Positions 17,493 through 26,672 of a DNA stretch of 46,957 nucleotides are shown here, in pieces. The position numbers were made by a program, and so were the translations under genes. This stretch comes from Candidatus Rokuibacteriota bacterium (lineage in GTDB: Bacteria; Methylomirabilota; Methylomirabilia; Rokubacteriales; CSP1-6), in contig QHSA01000135.1 of assembly GCA_003220315.1 (NCBI GenBank), positions 1-46,957 of the forward strand. Reading direction: 5' to 3'. Within the stretch, counting starts at the first letter, position 1, and every line of letters begins with the position of its first letter. Below the pieces are notes generated by a model. It was given only the letters and a program-made list of their open reading frames with translations. It searched no databases and was not told where the DNA came from.

Positions 17493-19738
17493 GCGACCGA
17501 GGTCTCGACCTCCCGCTCGAAGTCGCACCCCTCGCGTACGCACCGCCGGAGCACGCGGCCGCGGACGGCGCGCTCGGTCGTGAACGGCGCGGCGCACTTC
17601 GGGCACGGCTCGGGGACGGGCCGCTGCCAGAGGACGAACTTGCAGTTCGGGTACGCCGAGCAGCCGAAAAAGGTGCGGCCCCGCCGCGAGCGGCGCTCGA
17701 CGAGCTGGCCCGCGCAGCCGGGCGCCGGGCACGCGATGCCGAGCGTGATCGGCTTCGTCGTCTTGCACTCCGGGTAACCCGAGCACGCGATGAACTTTCC
17801 GAAGCGTCCGTGCTTGATGACCATGGGCTTCCCGCAGGTTGGGCACGTCTCGTCGGTCGGCAGCTCCTCCGCCCGCTCCCCGCCGTTCAGGTCGCGCGTG
17901 TATCGGCAGTCGGGATAGGCCGAGCATGCCAGGAACATGCCGAACCGTCCGCGGCGCCGGAGCAGCTGTTCGCCGCAGTCGGGGCATGGTTCGCCGGCCG
18001 GCTCGCCCGCCTTCTCGCTCGCCATCTCTTTCTTCGCCCGCGCCAGGTCGCGTTTGAACGGCTCGTAGAACTCCTTCACCGTCTCGACCCACGTGCGCTC
18101 ACCCTCTTCGATCTTGTCGAGGTGATCCTCCATCTGCGCCGTGAACTCGACGTCCATGATCTCCGGGAAGTACGGCTTCAGCTTGTCCGTCACCGCCATG
18201 CCGAGCTCCGTGGGCACGAGCGCCCGGCGCTCGCGGCGTACGTACCCGCGGTCGTTGACGATGGTGGAGAGGATCGAGGCGTACGTGGAGGGCCGGCCGA
18301 TCCCGAGCTCCTCCAGCGCCTTGATGAGGGAGGCCTCGGTGTACCGGGGCGGCGGCTGTGTGAAGTGCTGCTTGGGCTCGAGGACCCGGAGCCGCAGCAC
18401 CTCGCCCTCCTCGAGGTTGGGGATCGCGCCCTCGGGGTCCTCTTCGGCGGACGCGGCCTCGTCTTCGCGACTCTCCTCGTACACGGCCGTGAAGCCTTTG
18501 AACCGCAGCGTCGAGCCCTGAGCGCGGAAGAGGCAGCGCCCCGCGTCGATGTCCACCGTCAGCGTGTCGTAGACGGCCGGCATCATCTGGCTCGCCAGGA
18601 AGCGCTCCCAGATGAGCCGGTAGAGGGCGAGCTGCTCCGGGGAAAGGAAGCGCGTCACGTCCTTGGGCTCGCGCCGAACGTCGGAGGGGCGGACCGCCTC
18701 GTGCGCCTCCTGCGCGCTCCCCCGTGAGCGGTACGCCGGCGGCGCGTCCGGCACGTAGTCGCGACCGAGACGCCCCACGATCCAGCCACGCGCCTCCTCC
18801 TGCGCCTCGCGTGCCACGCGCACCGAGTCGGTCCGCATGTAGGTGATGAGCCCGACCGGCCCCTCCGTGCCGACGTCGACGCCCTCGTACAGCTGCTGGG
18901 CGATCGTCATCGTCTTCTTGGCGCTGAAGCCGAGCTTGCGGCCCGCCTCCTGCTGCAGGGTCGAGGTGATGAACGGCGGCGCCGGGTTACGTCGGCGCTC
19001 CCCGCGCGTGACCGAGCGGACGACGAAGCGGGCGCCGTCGAGCGACGCCATGAGCGCGCGCGTCGCGTCCTCGTTCGGCAGCGACGCCTTCTCGCCACCG
19101 ACCTCCTTGAGCGTCGCGACGAACTCGGGGGGAAGCTTGGCGGCGAGCCGTGCGTGGAGCGACCAGTACTCGACGGGGACGAACGCCTGGATCTCGCGCT
19201 CGCGATCCACGATCAGTCGGACGGCCACCGATTGCACCCGACCGGCCGACAGCCCGCGCTGGACCTTGTCCCACAGGAGCGGCGACAGGCTGTACCCGAC
19301 GAGGCGGTCGAGGACGCGGCGCGCCTGCTGCGCGTCCACTTTCCTGAGGTCGATGCGCCCGGGCTTGGCGAACGCCGCCTTGACTGCGCGCTCGGTGATC
19401 TCGTTGAACGAGATGCGGTAGACGTTCTTCTTGTCGACGTCAAGCTCCTGCGCGAGGTGCCAGCCGATCGCTTCCCCCTCGCGGTCGGGGTCCGTCGCCA
19501 CGTAGAGGGTGTCGGTCTTCGTGGCCGCCTTCTTCAGCTCGTCGAGGACCTTCTTCTTCCCGGGTGAGACCACATACTTCGGCTTGAAACCCTTCTTGGG
19601 ATCGACACCGAGCTGCGATTTCGGCAGATCACGCACATGGCCCATCGACGCTTTGACGATGAAGCTCGAATTCAGATACTTCTGGATCGTCTTCACCTTC
19701 GTGGGTGATTCCACCACCACCAGCGATCGCTTCGCCAC
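17489..19738 (-). CDS. topA: DNA topoisomerase I
   Basis: A 749-residue type IA topoisomerase that relaxes negative supercoils. The TOPRIM domain has VVESPTKVKT and DPDREGE (83-89). The strand-cleaving tyrosine is Y300 in LITYMRTDS. The C-terminus has four four-cysteine zinc-ribbon repeats, starting CPDCG, CPTCG, CPAPGC and CPKC. I chose the GTG at 19738 (VAKRSLVVVESP). AAGGAG lies six bases upstream, and the GTG shares a base with the dprA stop (TAGTG). A longer frame adds 21 residues with no support. Confidence 0.97.
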   Translation of the reverse strand: MAKRSLVVVESPTKVKTIQKYLNSSFIVKASMGHVRDLPKSQLGVDPKKGFKPKYVVSPGKKKVLDELKKAATKTDTLYVATDPDREGEAIGWHLAQELDVDKKNVYRISFNEITERAVKAAFAKPGRIDLRKVDAQQARRVLDRLVGYSLSPLLWDKVQRGLSAGRVQSVAVRLIVDREREIQAFVPVEYWSLHARLAAKLPPEFVATLKEVGGEKASLPNEDATRALMASLDGARFVVRSVTRGERRRNPAPPFITSTLQQEAGRKLGFSAKKTMTIAQQLYEGVDVGTEGPVGLITYMRTDSVRVAREAQEEARGWIVGRLGRDYVPDAPPAYRSRGSAQEAHEAVRPSDVRREPKDVTRFLSPEQLALYRLIWERFLASQMMPAVYDTLTVDIDAGRCLFRAQGSTLRFKGFTAVYEESREDEAASAEEDPEGAIPNLEEGEVLRLRVLEPKQHFTQPPPRYTEASLIKALEELGIGRPSTYASILSTIVNDRGYVRRERRALVPTELGMAVTDKLKPYFPEIMDVEFTAQMEDHLDKIEEGERTWVETVKEFYEPFKRDLARAKKEMASEKAGEPAGEPCPDCGEQLLRRRGRFGMFLACSAYPDCRYTRDLNGGERAEELPTDETCPTCGKPMVIKHGRFGKFIACSGYPECKTTKPITLGIACPAPGCAGQLVERRSRRGRTFFGCSAYPNCKFVLWQRPVPEPCPKCAAPFTTERAVRGRVLRRCVREGCDFEREVETSVA

Positions 19739-20631
19739 TACGTTCTCCTTGCGCGTGCGCCGACCGAGACCCAACGCTGTCCCGTAAGCTGCCGGGCCCA
19801 TCCGCCCAGCTCGAGGGCCACGAGCGTCGCAGCCACGCGCGCGGGCTCGAGCCCGCCGCGCATGATCAGCTGCTCGATGTGCTGCGGCTCATCCGGCGTC
19901 AACAGCACCAGTATCCGGCCCTCGTCACTCTCCGCATCCGGCCGCGACGGTTCGTGCGTCGTCGGCGACGACGCGCGCACCATGCGACGCCACGGTTCTG
20001 ACAATTCTGACACGACGTCCTGCCAGCAAGTAGTCAGTTTAGCACCGTCCTGGATGAGCCGGTTCGTTCCGACACTCGTCATGGAGGTGATTCGGCCTGG
20101 AACGGCGAACACTTCGCGCCCGAGATCGGCCGCGAAACCCGCGGTGATCAGGGCGCCGCTCCGCTCGGCTGCCTCGACCACGACGACGCCGAGGGTGAGC
20201 CCGGCGAGCGTGCGGTTGCGCGCCGGGAAGTGACCGGGGAGCGCCGGCACGCTGCCGGCGAACTGCGACACGAGCGCTCCCTGCGCTTCGACCGCGCGCG
20301 CGAGCGCGCGGTTCTCCGGCGGGTACACGAGGTCGATACCGCAGCCGAGGACGGCGACCGTGCGTCCGCCCGCGCCGAGCGCGCCACGGTGCGCCGCCGC
20401 GTCGATACCGCGCGCGAGGCCGCTCACGATCGTCATGCCGCGCGCCGCGAGCTCGGCGGCCAGTCGCTCCGCCACCTCGACGCCGTACGGCGTGGCCGCG
20501 CGCGAGCCCACGATCGCCACCGCGAGCGCATCGTCCGCGGTGATCGTGCCGCGCACGTAGAGCGGAGGCGGCGACGGGATCGCGCCGAGCAGCTCGGGAT
20601 AGTTTCTCTCTCCGGGGTGGAGGAGGTGCAT
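19738..20631 (-). CDS. dprA: DNA-processing protein DprA/Smf
   Basis: A 297-residue protein that binds incoming single-stranded DNA and loads RecA during natural transformation. The Rossmann-like core has VGSRAATPYG, SGLARGIDAAAH, GCGIDLVYPPEN and FPARNR. A C-terminal winged-helix-like domain (about 235-290) follows a charged linker. The N-terminal SAM domain of longer homologs is missing. A sigma70-type promoter lies 28-55 bases upstream, leaving a very short leader with no clear Shine-Dalgarno sequence. It is the first gene of an apparent nine-gene operon. Confidence 0.94.
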   Translation of the reverse strand: MHLLHPGERNYPELLGAIPSPPPLYVRGTITADDALAVAIVGSRAATPYGVEVAERLAAELAARGMTIVSGLARGIDAAAHRGALGAGGRTVAVLGCGIDLVYPPENRALARAVEAQGALVSQFAGSVPALPGHFPARNRTLAGLTLGVVVVEAAERSGALITAGFAADLGREVFAVPGRITSMTSVGTNRLIQDGAKLTTCWQDVVSELSEPWRRMVRASSPTTHEPSRPDAESDEGRILVLLTPDEPQHIEQLIMRGGLEPARVAATLVALELGGWARQLTGQRWVSVGARARRT

Positions 20632-20658
20632 GGGATCAGCGTGGCGCAGCGGAGGCTC

Positions 20659-20686
20659 AGTATACCGGACGCGTCCATGCGGTCAA
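20659..20686 (-). promoter_or_regulatory. Sigma70-type promoter of the dprA operon
   Basis: On the minus strand TTGACC (20681-20686) and TATACT (20659-20664) are separated by 16 bases. Each hexamer matches the consensus at five of six positions, which is striking in this G+C-rich DNA. Predicted transcription would start about 20 bases before the dprA ATG. Confidence 0.65.
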
Positions 20687-20756
20687 CGAATCCTGGTGGA
20701 TACAGTCGCTCGGCGCGCGGGCGTCGCGTTGGACCCACCGCGGCTCGACCGGCGGC

Positions 20757-20862
20757 TTTGTTCGAGCGCGGGCTTCGCCCGCGCACCCGATCCCGGGGGG
20801 TTCGCTCCCTCTCGGGAGCGCTTCCCCCGGTTTCGGAAGGGGGGCGAAGCCCCCCGCCGAGG
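20757..20862. repeat. Double-hairpin intergenic element, copy 2, plus third hairpin
   Basis: The plus strand has the small hairpin (GCGCGGGC-ttc-GCCCGCGC), then the large one (GGGGG/CCCCC closing CGCTCCC/GGGAGCG). This is the reverse complement of the arrangement at 7140-7201. A further stem, GGGGGGC-gaa-GCCCCCC, follows. It fills most of the gap between the ybgF-like gene and the dprA promoter and could also act as the 3' end of the ybgF message. Confidence 0.7.
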
Positions 20863-20865
20863 GTC

Positions 20866-21807
20866 CTAGCGTCGAGCCGCGGCGTGCGTGCGAAGGAGCG
20901 CCCGCGCCGTGCCGGCAGACTCCGACTGCGGGTAGTCTCGCGCCACGCGCTGCCATGTCTGCCGCGCCCGATTCGGATCGCGCAGGTTCAGGTGGCACAG
21001 GCCGATCTTCACGAGGGCCTCGGGCGTCTTCCCGTGACCGAACTCGAGGACCTTCTGAAACTCGACCAGCGCCTGCCGGTAGTCGTGTTGCACGTAGTAC
21101 GCCTCACCGATCCAGTACTGGGCGGCCCCGGCGAGCGGGTGTTGCGGATAGCGGGAAAGGAAGTCGAGGAGATCGAGGACCGCCTGACCGTGCTCACGTG
21201 CCCGGAAGGTCGCCATCGCCGCGGCGTACGCCTTCTCGGCGCCTGTCGCCCGCGCCTCCTGCGGCTCGCGCAGGGGCCGCGCGGCCGGTGGCGCAGGCGG
21301 CAGCGCCGCGGCCGACGCGGGAGGCGGCGCGGGCGCCGGCACCGGCGCAGGGATCGGCGGCGGCGCTGGCGGCTGAGCGCGTGGCGATGCGGGCGATGGC
21401 TTCGACGATGGCGGCGGCGGCGTCCGCGCCGGCGGGGGGGCCGGGACCGGCGGCGGCGCGGGTGGTGGCGTCGCGAGCGTGTCCACCCGCGCCCGAGTCG
21501 CGCGCACCGCCTCCTCGGTCACGCCGATGCGCGCGCCGAGTCGCACGACCTCGTCACTGGTCTCGCGCACGCTCGACGCCAGCTCGCGCGTGCGCGCGTC
21601 GAGCCCCTGGACGTCGGCGTTGGCGCGGGCGATGTCGCGGAGGGGACTGTCCTGCGCGGCGCGGGCGCCGTTGAGCTCGGCGCGCAGCTGGACGAGCTCG
21701 GAGCGCAGCTGGATGAGCTCGGAACGGAGCTGCCTCACCTCGCCCCGGGATGCGCAGCCGGTCGCGACGACAGCGATGACGGCCAGCACGACGAGGGCGC
21801 GAGTCAT
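20866..21807 (-). CDS. ybgF: YbgF/CpoB-like lipoprotein with coiled coil and TPRs
   Basis: A 313-residue envelope protein. A signal peptide ends in lipobox VATGC with C18 as the lipidated residue. Residues 20-110 form heptad-like coiled coil (RQLRSELIQLRSELVQLRAE), followed by a Pro/Ala-rich linker at about 115-195. The C-terminal 120 residues are TPR-like (YAAAMATFRAREHGQAV, YPQHPLAGAAQYWIGEAYY), as in the Tol-Pal accessory protein. CpoB coordinates outer-membrane constriction with septal peptidoglycan synthesis. tol genes are not adjacent. A long upstream in-frame extension was rejected because of the clear signal peptide. Confidence 0.85.
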   Translation of the reverse strand: MTRALVVLAVIAVVATGCASRGEVRQLRSELIQLRSELVQLRAELNGARAAQDSPLRDIARANADVQGLDARTRELASSVRETSDEVVRLGARIGVTEEAVRATRARVDTLATPPPAPPPVPAPPPARTPPPPSSKPSPASPRAQPPAPPPIPAPVPAPAPPPASAAALPPAPPAARPLREPQEARATGAEKAYAAAMATFRAREHGQAVLDLLDFLSRYPQHPLAGAAQYWIGEAYYVQHDYRQALVEFQKVLEFGHGKTPEALVKIGLCHLNLRDPNRARQTWQRVARDYPQSESAGTARALLRTHAAARR

Positions 21808-21841
21808 CCGCGGCGACCGTAGCACGCGTATGAAAACGAAG

Positions 21842-23059
21842 TCAACCGCCGAGCACGCGAGGCTCGAGCGCGCGGAGGACGATGACCTCGACCCGATCCC
21901 CCGCCGGCACGATCGTGTCAGGCGCCACCACCGCGAGACCGTCCGCACGCACCATGGATTTCAGGATGGCCGAGCCCTGATCGCCGGTGAGCTTCGCGCC
22001 GTACTCCCTGCCGTCCCGCGCAAGCGTCACCCGGAGGTAGCCGCGCCGGCCGCCGGGGTTCCGGATCGCCTCGAGCGCCCTCGCCCAGACACGCGGCCGG
22101 TCGATCGCGCGGCTCCCGGCCATCTTCCGCAGCGCTGGACGCACGAAGAGCTCGAAGGTCACCATCGCCGACACCGGGTTGCCGGGCAGCCCGAAGACGG
22201 GCCGACCCTCGAGCGAGCCGAACGTGATCGGCTTGCCGGGACGCATCGCGACCTTCCACAGGTGGAGCTCGGCCCCGCACTTGACCAGCGCTTCACGCAC
22301 GAGGTCGAGCTCGCCCACCGACACGCCCGCCGACGACACGAGCACGTCGGCCCACGCGGCCCAGCGGACCCGCTCGACGATCGCCTCGAGCCGGTCCGGC
22401 ACGACACCGAGGCTCACGGGCTCGGCGCCCGCCTCGAGGGCCTGCGCCATCAGCGAGTAGGTGTTCGTGTTCGGGATCTGGCCCGGCCCGGGCTCGATGC
22501 CGAGGTCGGCGAGCTCGTTGCCCGTGGAGAGCACGGCGACGCGGGGCCGGCGGTGGACGCGCACGCGCGCGTGGCCCAGCGCGGCCAGGAGGCCGACCTC
22601 GGCGGCGGAGATCGTCTCGCCCGCCTCGACGACGACGTCGCCAACGCGGACGTCTTCTCCCGCCGGCCGCACGAACGCACCGCGCTCGACGGGCCGCGGG
22701 ATCGTGACGCGCTCGCCGTCGGCGGTGACGTTCTCCTGCGGTACGACGGCGTCCGCTCCGTTGGGCAGCGGGGCACCCGTGAAGATCCGCATCGCCTCGC
22801 CCGGCCGCAATGTCCCGGCGGGCAGCGACCCGGCGATGATCCGGCCGACGACGACCAGCTCGACGCCGCCCGCGCGTGTGTCGTCGGCGCGGACTGCGTA
22901 ACCGTCCATCGACGAATTGGGCCACGGCGGGAGCTCGCGGCACGAGACGGTCGGCTCGGCGAGCACGCGTCCGAGCGCCGCCGTCAGTTCCACCAGCTCC
23001 GTCCCGAGCGGGGTGATGCGTGAAAGGATTTGCTCCAGGGCCTCTTCCACCGTCAGCAT
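21842..23059 (-). CDS. moeA: Molybdopterin molybdenumtransferase MoeA
   Basis: A 405-residue enzyme that inserts molybdate into adenylylated molybdopterin. MoeA blocks visible in order are NSSMDGYAVRADD, IFTGAPLPNGADAVVPQE, VAVLSTGNEL, SSAGVSVGELD and GLPGNPVSAMVTFE. A C-terminal domain IV closes the protein. It is 34 bases upstream of the ybgF-like gene and 115 bases downstream of the alternative complex III operon. It complements moaA and fdhD in this window. Confidence 0.96.
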   Translation of the reverse strand: MLTVEEALEQILSRITPLGTELVELTAALGRVLAEPTVSCRELPPWPNSSMDGYAVRADDTRAGGVELVVVGRIIAGSLPAGTLRPGEAMRIFTGAPLPNGADAVVPQENVTADGERVTIPRPVERGAFVRPAGEDVRVGDVVVEAGETISAAEVGLLAALGHARVRVHRRPRVAVLSTGNELADLGIEPGPGQIPNTNTYSLMAQALEAGAEPVSLGVVPDRLEAIVERVRWAAWADVLVSSAGVSVGELDLVREALVKCGAELHLWKVAMRPGKPITFGSLEGRPVFGLPGNPVSAMVTFELFVRPALRKMAGSRAIDRPRVWARALEAIRNPGGRRGYLRVTLARDGREYGAKLTGDQGSAILKSMVRADGLAVVAPDTIVPAGDRVEVIVLRALEPRVLGG

Positions 23060-23094
23060 ACGGCGCTACTCTACACCGAGATGTTCGACGCTGG

Positions 23095-23149
23095 AGGGCC
23101 CGCGGAGCGGCGTAGTCGAGCAGGGCTGCGCCCCGCTCGCGCGGGCCCT
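23095..23149 (-). terminator. Strong hairpin after the alternative complex III operon
   Basis: Arms AGGGCCCGCG/CGCGGGCCCT are extended by GAGCGG/CCGCTC with one bulged G, enclosing a 22-base loop. It starts about 25 bases after the actF stop and lies before moeA. No U-run follows. It is a likely 3' boundary of the operon message. Confidence 0.5.
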
Positions 23150-23174
23150 GCGAGCGCCGAACGGCGCCGGAGAG

Positions 23175-24284
23175 CTAGTGACCGGTGTGCGGCAGGTTGA
23201 TGACGGGCTTGAACTGGCTGAAGAACCAGCGCCGGGAGAGCACGAAGAGCGCGAGGAACCCGGCCGTGATCGCGAGGTCGCGGGCGCCGAACGGGAGCCG
23301 AGCGCTCGTGGACACCGACGGGAAGACGACGAGGACACGCTCGAGGAAGATCGCCACGAGACCGAACACGGAGACCACGACCAGCGGCGCGTGCCGCTGG
23401 GGCGGCCGGCCGGTGAGGCGCTTGAGCAGGTACGCGAACGGGATCAGCCAGCCGACGACCAGCACGAACCACGCCAGCGTGAGCCACGGCTGGGTGAAGA
23501 AGCGCGTGAGAAAGAAGCGCGTCTCCACGGGGACGTTGCCGTACCAGATCACGAGGTACTGGGACCAGAAGAAGTACATCCACATGATCGAGATCGCGAA
23601 CTGGAGCTTCGCGACGTCCTGCACGGCGGCGGGCGGGATCGAGGCGTGCCCGCGCGCGTTCGCGCGGACCGTCAGGAGCGAGAGGAGACAGAACCCTATA
23701 TACAGGGTGCTGACGACGAAGTACCCGCCAAACAGGCCGCTGTACCACGCGGGGTCGAGCGACATCACAAGGTCGAAGCCCCACAGCGAGACGCCGATGA
23801 CCCAGAGGAAGAGAAGGACCACGGCGAGGCGGTTCCGCCGGGCGCGCTCACGGGCGTCGTCGGGCGGCACCGCGTCGCGCACCAGCGCCCGCACGAGCGC
23901 GAGCGCCGCGCCGAACAGCGCCGCCGCACCGGCGAGGGTCCGCAGCCAGAAGAAGGGCACGTTCAGCCACGCTTGCTTCACGGGGACGGGCGTCGTCACC
24001 CACGGGTAGAGCGTCGTCTGGCCGGCCACGAGCACGAGGAACAGTACGAAGGCGGCCGGCAGGAAGCCCGCCGTCGTCAGGGCGATCCGCCGGACGCTCG
24101 GCGACCACCGCGCCTCGGTGAGCTGCATCATGGCGGCGATCGCCGGGCCGGTCACGGCGAGCCCCGCCCAGAACACCAGGTTCACCAGGTAGATCGACCA
24201 CACCGCTCGGGGATCGCCCGAGCGCGCGCCCGTGAGGAAGGCGACGGCGCCGGCCGCCGCGACGAGGCCCCAGAAGATCGTCAT
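23175..24284 (-). CDS. actF: Alternative complex III subunit ActF
   Basis: A 369-residue polytopic membrane protein with about ten hydrophobic helices, related to ActC/NrfD. Recognisable pieces are GVSLWGFDLVMSLDPAWYSGLFGGYF and WMYFFWSQYLVIWYGN, typical of ActF. In alternative complex III it forms part of the membrane core that carries out quinol oxidation and proton movement. The start MTIFWGLVAAA overlaps the actE stop (ATGA). It is the last gene of the six-gene operon; no terminal oxidase genes follow here. Confidence 0.92.
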   Translation of the reverse strand: MTIFWGLVAAAGAVAFLTGARSGDPRAVWSIYLVNLVFWAGLAVTGPAIAAMMQLTEARWSPSVRRIALTTAGFLPAAFVLFLVLVAGQTTLYPWVTTPVPVKQAWLNVPFFWLRTLAGAAALFGAALALVRALVRDAVPPDDARERARRNRLAVVLLFLWVIGVSLWGFDLVMSLDPAWYSGLFGGYFVVSTLYIGFCLLSLLTVRANARGHASIPPAAVQDVAKLQFAISIMWMYFFWSQYLVIWYGNVPVETRFFLTRFFTQPWLTLAWFVLVVGWLIPFAYLLKRLTGRPPQRHAPLVVVSVFGLVAIFLERVLVVFPSVSTSARLPFGARDLAITAGFLALFVLSRRWFFSQFKPVINLPHTGH

Positions 24285-24787
24285 TTCCGCGCGAGGGCCC
24301 GGAGGTAGTTCACGATGTGCCACGCCTCTTCGGAGGACAGCGCCTCTCCGTAGGCGGGCATCACCGCGCCGCCGGCGACGATGTAGCTGTGCCAGTATCC
24401 GTCGGTCCGCTGCTTGTGGAGCTCGGCGTTGGTCAGGTCCGGCGTGGGGATGAACTTCGTCGCCACGGGGCCGCTCGTACCGCCCTTCGCTTCGGGCCCG
24501 TGGCATGGGACGCAGAACGTCTGAAAGCGCTCCCGGCCGACGGCGACGGACGCCTCCGAGGCCTTGATCGGGTTCGGCTGCTTGGCCGCGACGTCGCGCT
24601 GCTCCTTGGGGAGGATCAGATCGCCACCGCGTGGCACGACTCCAGCCGGCATCGTGAACACGCGCTCGCCCGGCACGATTCGCGGCGTCTGGGTCATGTT
24701 GTCGCTCCAGCGGACGACGACGACCGCGCCCGTCACCCCACCGGCGGCCGCCACCATCAGGAGCGTCAGGAGGAAGACGTACTTCAT
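24281..24787 (-). CDS. actE: Alternative complex III monoheme cytochrome c subunit ActE
   Basis: A 168-residue membrane-anchored cytochrome. It has one N-terminal hydrophobic segment (about 4-25), a single heme-binding CVPCH, and a likely Met ligand in VMPAYGE. The N-terminus has no lipobox cysteine, so anchoring would be by the helix. It would pass electrons from the pentaheme subunit towards a terminal oxidase. Start and stop overlap actD and actF as ATGA. Confidence 0.93.
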   Translation of the reverse strand: MKYVFLLTLLMVAAAGGVTGAVVVVRWSDNMTQTPRIVPGERVFTMPAGVVPRGGDLILPKEQRDVAAKQPNPIKASEASVAVGRERFQTFCVPCHGPEAKGGTSGPVATKFIPTPDLTNAELHKQRTDGYWHSYIVAGGAVMPAYGEALSSEEAWHIVNYLRALARK

Positions 24788-25323
24788 GCGGGGACGTCCT
24801 CCGCGCCCGCCGTTCGCAAGATCTCGCGCACGGAACCGCTCCGCCCTGGAGCGCAGTGGATGGCGATGCCGAAGCGGTCGTTCGTGAATCGCGGGTCGAA
24901 GGTCGCACTCGGCCGGAACCTCGGCAACCGGCCGAGCACCACCAGGCCGATCACGGTCGCGATTCCACCGAAGAGGACCATCAGCTCGAACGCGATGATG
25001 ACGAACGGCGGCAGCGACGATCCGACGATGCCCCCGGGGCCGAACTGGAGATACTTGCCCCCGGTGACGAGACCCCAGATGAGCGAGGTCCAAATCGTCA
25101 GGAGGAAGGCCGACGCGATACCGGTGAGCCCCCCGATCAGCGTGAAGAGGCGGACCCGGCTCACGGGCCGGTCGCGCTCGAGGACCTCTTCGATCTCGTG
25201 CACCGGCACGGGCGTGTACACGGTCAGATCGCGATACCCCTTCGCGCGCAGCTCCTCGAGCGCCCGGACCGTCGTATCGACGTGGGCGAAGACGCCCACG
25301 ATCGTCTCAGTGGCGTCCGGCAT
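24784..25323 (-). CDS. actD: Alternative complex III subunit ActD (DUF3341)
   Basis: A 179-residue protein with a soluble N-terminal alpha/beta domain and two central hydrophobic helices (about 60-82 and 105-130). A short C-terminal domain follows (FTNDRFGIAIHC). The segment YTPVPVHEIEEVL is a family landmark. ActD is a peripheral/membrane subunit of alternative complex III. Its start overlaps the end of actC by 17 bases. Confidence 0.92.
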   Translation of the reverse strand: MPDATETIVGVFAHVDTTVRALEELRAKGYRDLTVYTPVPVHEIEEVLERDRPVSRVRLFTLIGGLTGIASAFLLTIWTSLIWGLVTGGKYLQFGPGGIVGSSLPPFVIIAFELMVLFGGIATVIGLVVLGRLPRFRPSATFDPRFTNDRFGIAIHCAPGRSGSVREILRTAGAEDVPA

Positions 25324-26653
25324 GCGTCGGGTCCCTCATCGGCGGCGGAAGGGTCTCCTTGACTTCGACGACCGAGAGCGACGGCATCACCCGGATGAAC
25401 CCGAGGAACAGGATGAAGAACCAGGCGAAGCTGCCGATGACGATCATCGTGTCGGTCGGGCTCGGATAGTAGATGCCCCAGGTGTAGGGGTAGAAGTCGT
25501 GCCCGAGCGACGGGACGATGATGTTGAAGCGCTCGAACCACATGCCGATCAGGACGAGAATGGACACGACGTACAGCACGACCGGGCTCGTGCGCGCCTT
25601 CTTCCAGAACAGGACCAGCGGTGAGACGCAGTTGCAGAAGTACATGAGCCAGAGCGCCCACGCGTAGGTCTTGGTCACTTTCCAGAAGAGCGAGGCCTTC
25701 TCGATGTCGTCGCCGCTGTAGAGCGAGGTGAAGATCTCGCACAGGTAGAAGTAGGTCAGCACCAGGCCGGTCACGAGGATGAGCTTGCCCATCGCGTCGA
25801 GGTGCTTTTCCTGGATGTAGGCGTGGAGCCTGAAGAAGTGGCGCATCGGGAGGACGAGGATCAGCACCATCGCAAAGCCCGAGAAGATGGCGCCGTCCAC
25901 GAAGAACGGCGCGAACAGCGTCGAGTGCCAGCCCGGGACGAGGGCCATCGCGAAGTCCCAGGACACCACGCTGTGGACCGACAGGACGAGTGGCGTGGCG
26001 AGCGCCGCCAGCAGCCCGTAGGCGCGCCGGTAGTGGCGCCACTGCGAGTCGGCGCCCTCCCAGCCGAGCGCCAGCATCGCGTAGACCCGGCGTCGCCAGC
26101 CCGTGGACACGTCGCGGAGCGCCGCGATGTCGGGGATCAGACCGACGATGAAGAACACGGTGCTGATCGAGAGGTACGTCGAGATCGCGAACACGTCCCA
26201 GACGAGCGGTGACCGGAAGTTCGGCCAGAGGGACCGCTGATTCGGGTACGGCAGCAGGTAGTAGGCGAACCACATCCGCCCGGCGTGGATCAGCGGGAAG
26301 AGCCCCGCCGTCATGACGGCGAAGATCGTCATCGCCTCCGCCGCGCGGTAGATCGACGTCCGCCACCGCGCTCGGAAGAGGTAGAGAATCGCCGAGATCA
26401 GCGTGCCCGCGTGCCCGATACCGATCCAGAACACGAAGCTCGTGATGTACATCGCCCACATCTGGGGCACGCGCTTCCCCGCCATTCCCATGCCCCACCA
26501 GATCTGGCCGGCCCAGGCGAGGATACCGGCGGTGAGGATGAGGGCGACGACGCTCATCCACGAGAAGTAGAGGTTCCCGGGCGGCTCGAGCGTCCGCGCG
26601 ACGTCGCGGGTGACGTCGGCGAACGTGGGGGACGTGGCGCGGCCGTCGCTCAT
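25307..26653 (-). CDS. actC: Alternative complex III membrane subunit ActC (NrfD-like)
   Basis: A 448-residue polytopic protein with about ten transmembrane helices. It belongs to the NrfD/PsrC family and forms the quinol-binding core with the ferredoxin-like part of ActB. Typical stretches are SFVFWIGIGHAGTLISAILYLFR, split here as SFVFWIGIGHAG then TLISAILYLFR, and SVHSVVSWDFAM. It starts 19 bases after actB and overlaps actD. Confidence 0.94.
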   Translation of the reverse strand: MSDGRATSPTFADVTRDVARTLEPPGNLYFSWMSVVALILTAGILAWAGQIWWGMGMAGKRVPQMWAMYITSFVFWIGIGHAGTLISAILYLFRARWRTSIYRAAEAMTIFAVMTAGLFPLIHAGRMWFAYYLLPYPNQRSLWPNFRSPLVWDVFAISTYLSISTVFFIVGLIPDIAALRDVSTGWRRRVYAMLALGWEGADSQWRHYRRAYGLLAALATPLVLSVHSVVSWDFAMALVPGWHSTLFAPFFVDGAIFSGFAMVLILVLPMRHFFRLHAYIQEKHLDAMGKLILVTGLVLTYFYLCEIFTSLYSGDDIEKASLFWKVTKTYAWALWLMYFCNCVSPLVLFWKKARTSPVVLYVVSILVLIGMWFERFNIIVPSLGHDFYPYTWGIYYPSPTDTMIVIGSFAWFFILFLGFIRVMPSLSVVEVKETLPPPMRDPTHAGRH

Positions 26654-26672
26654 GATCGCGGGGCGCGAGGCT

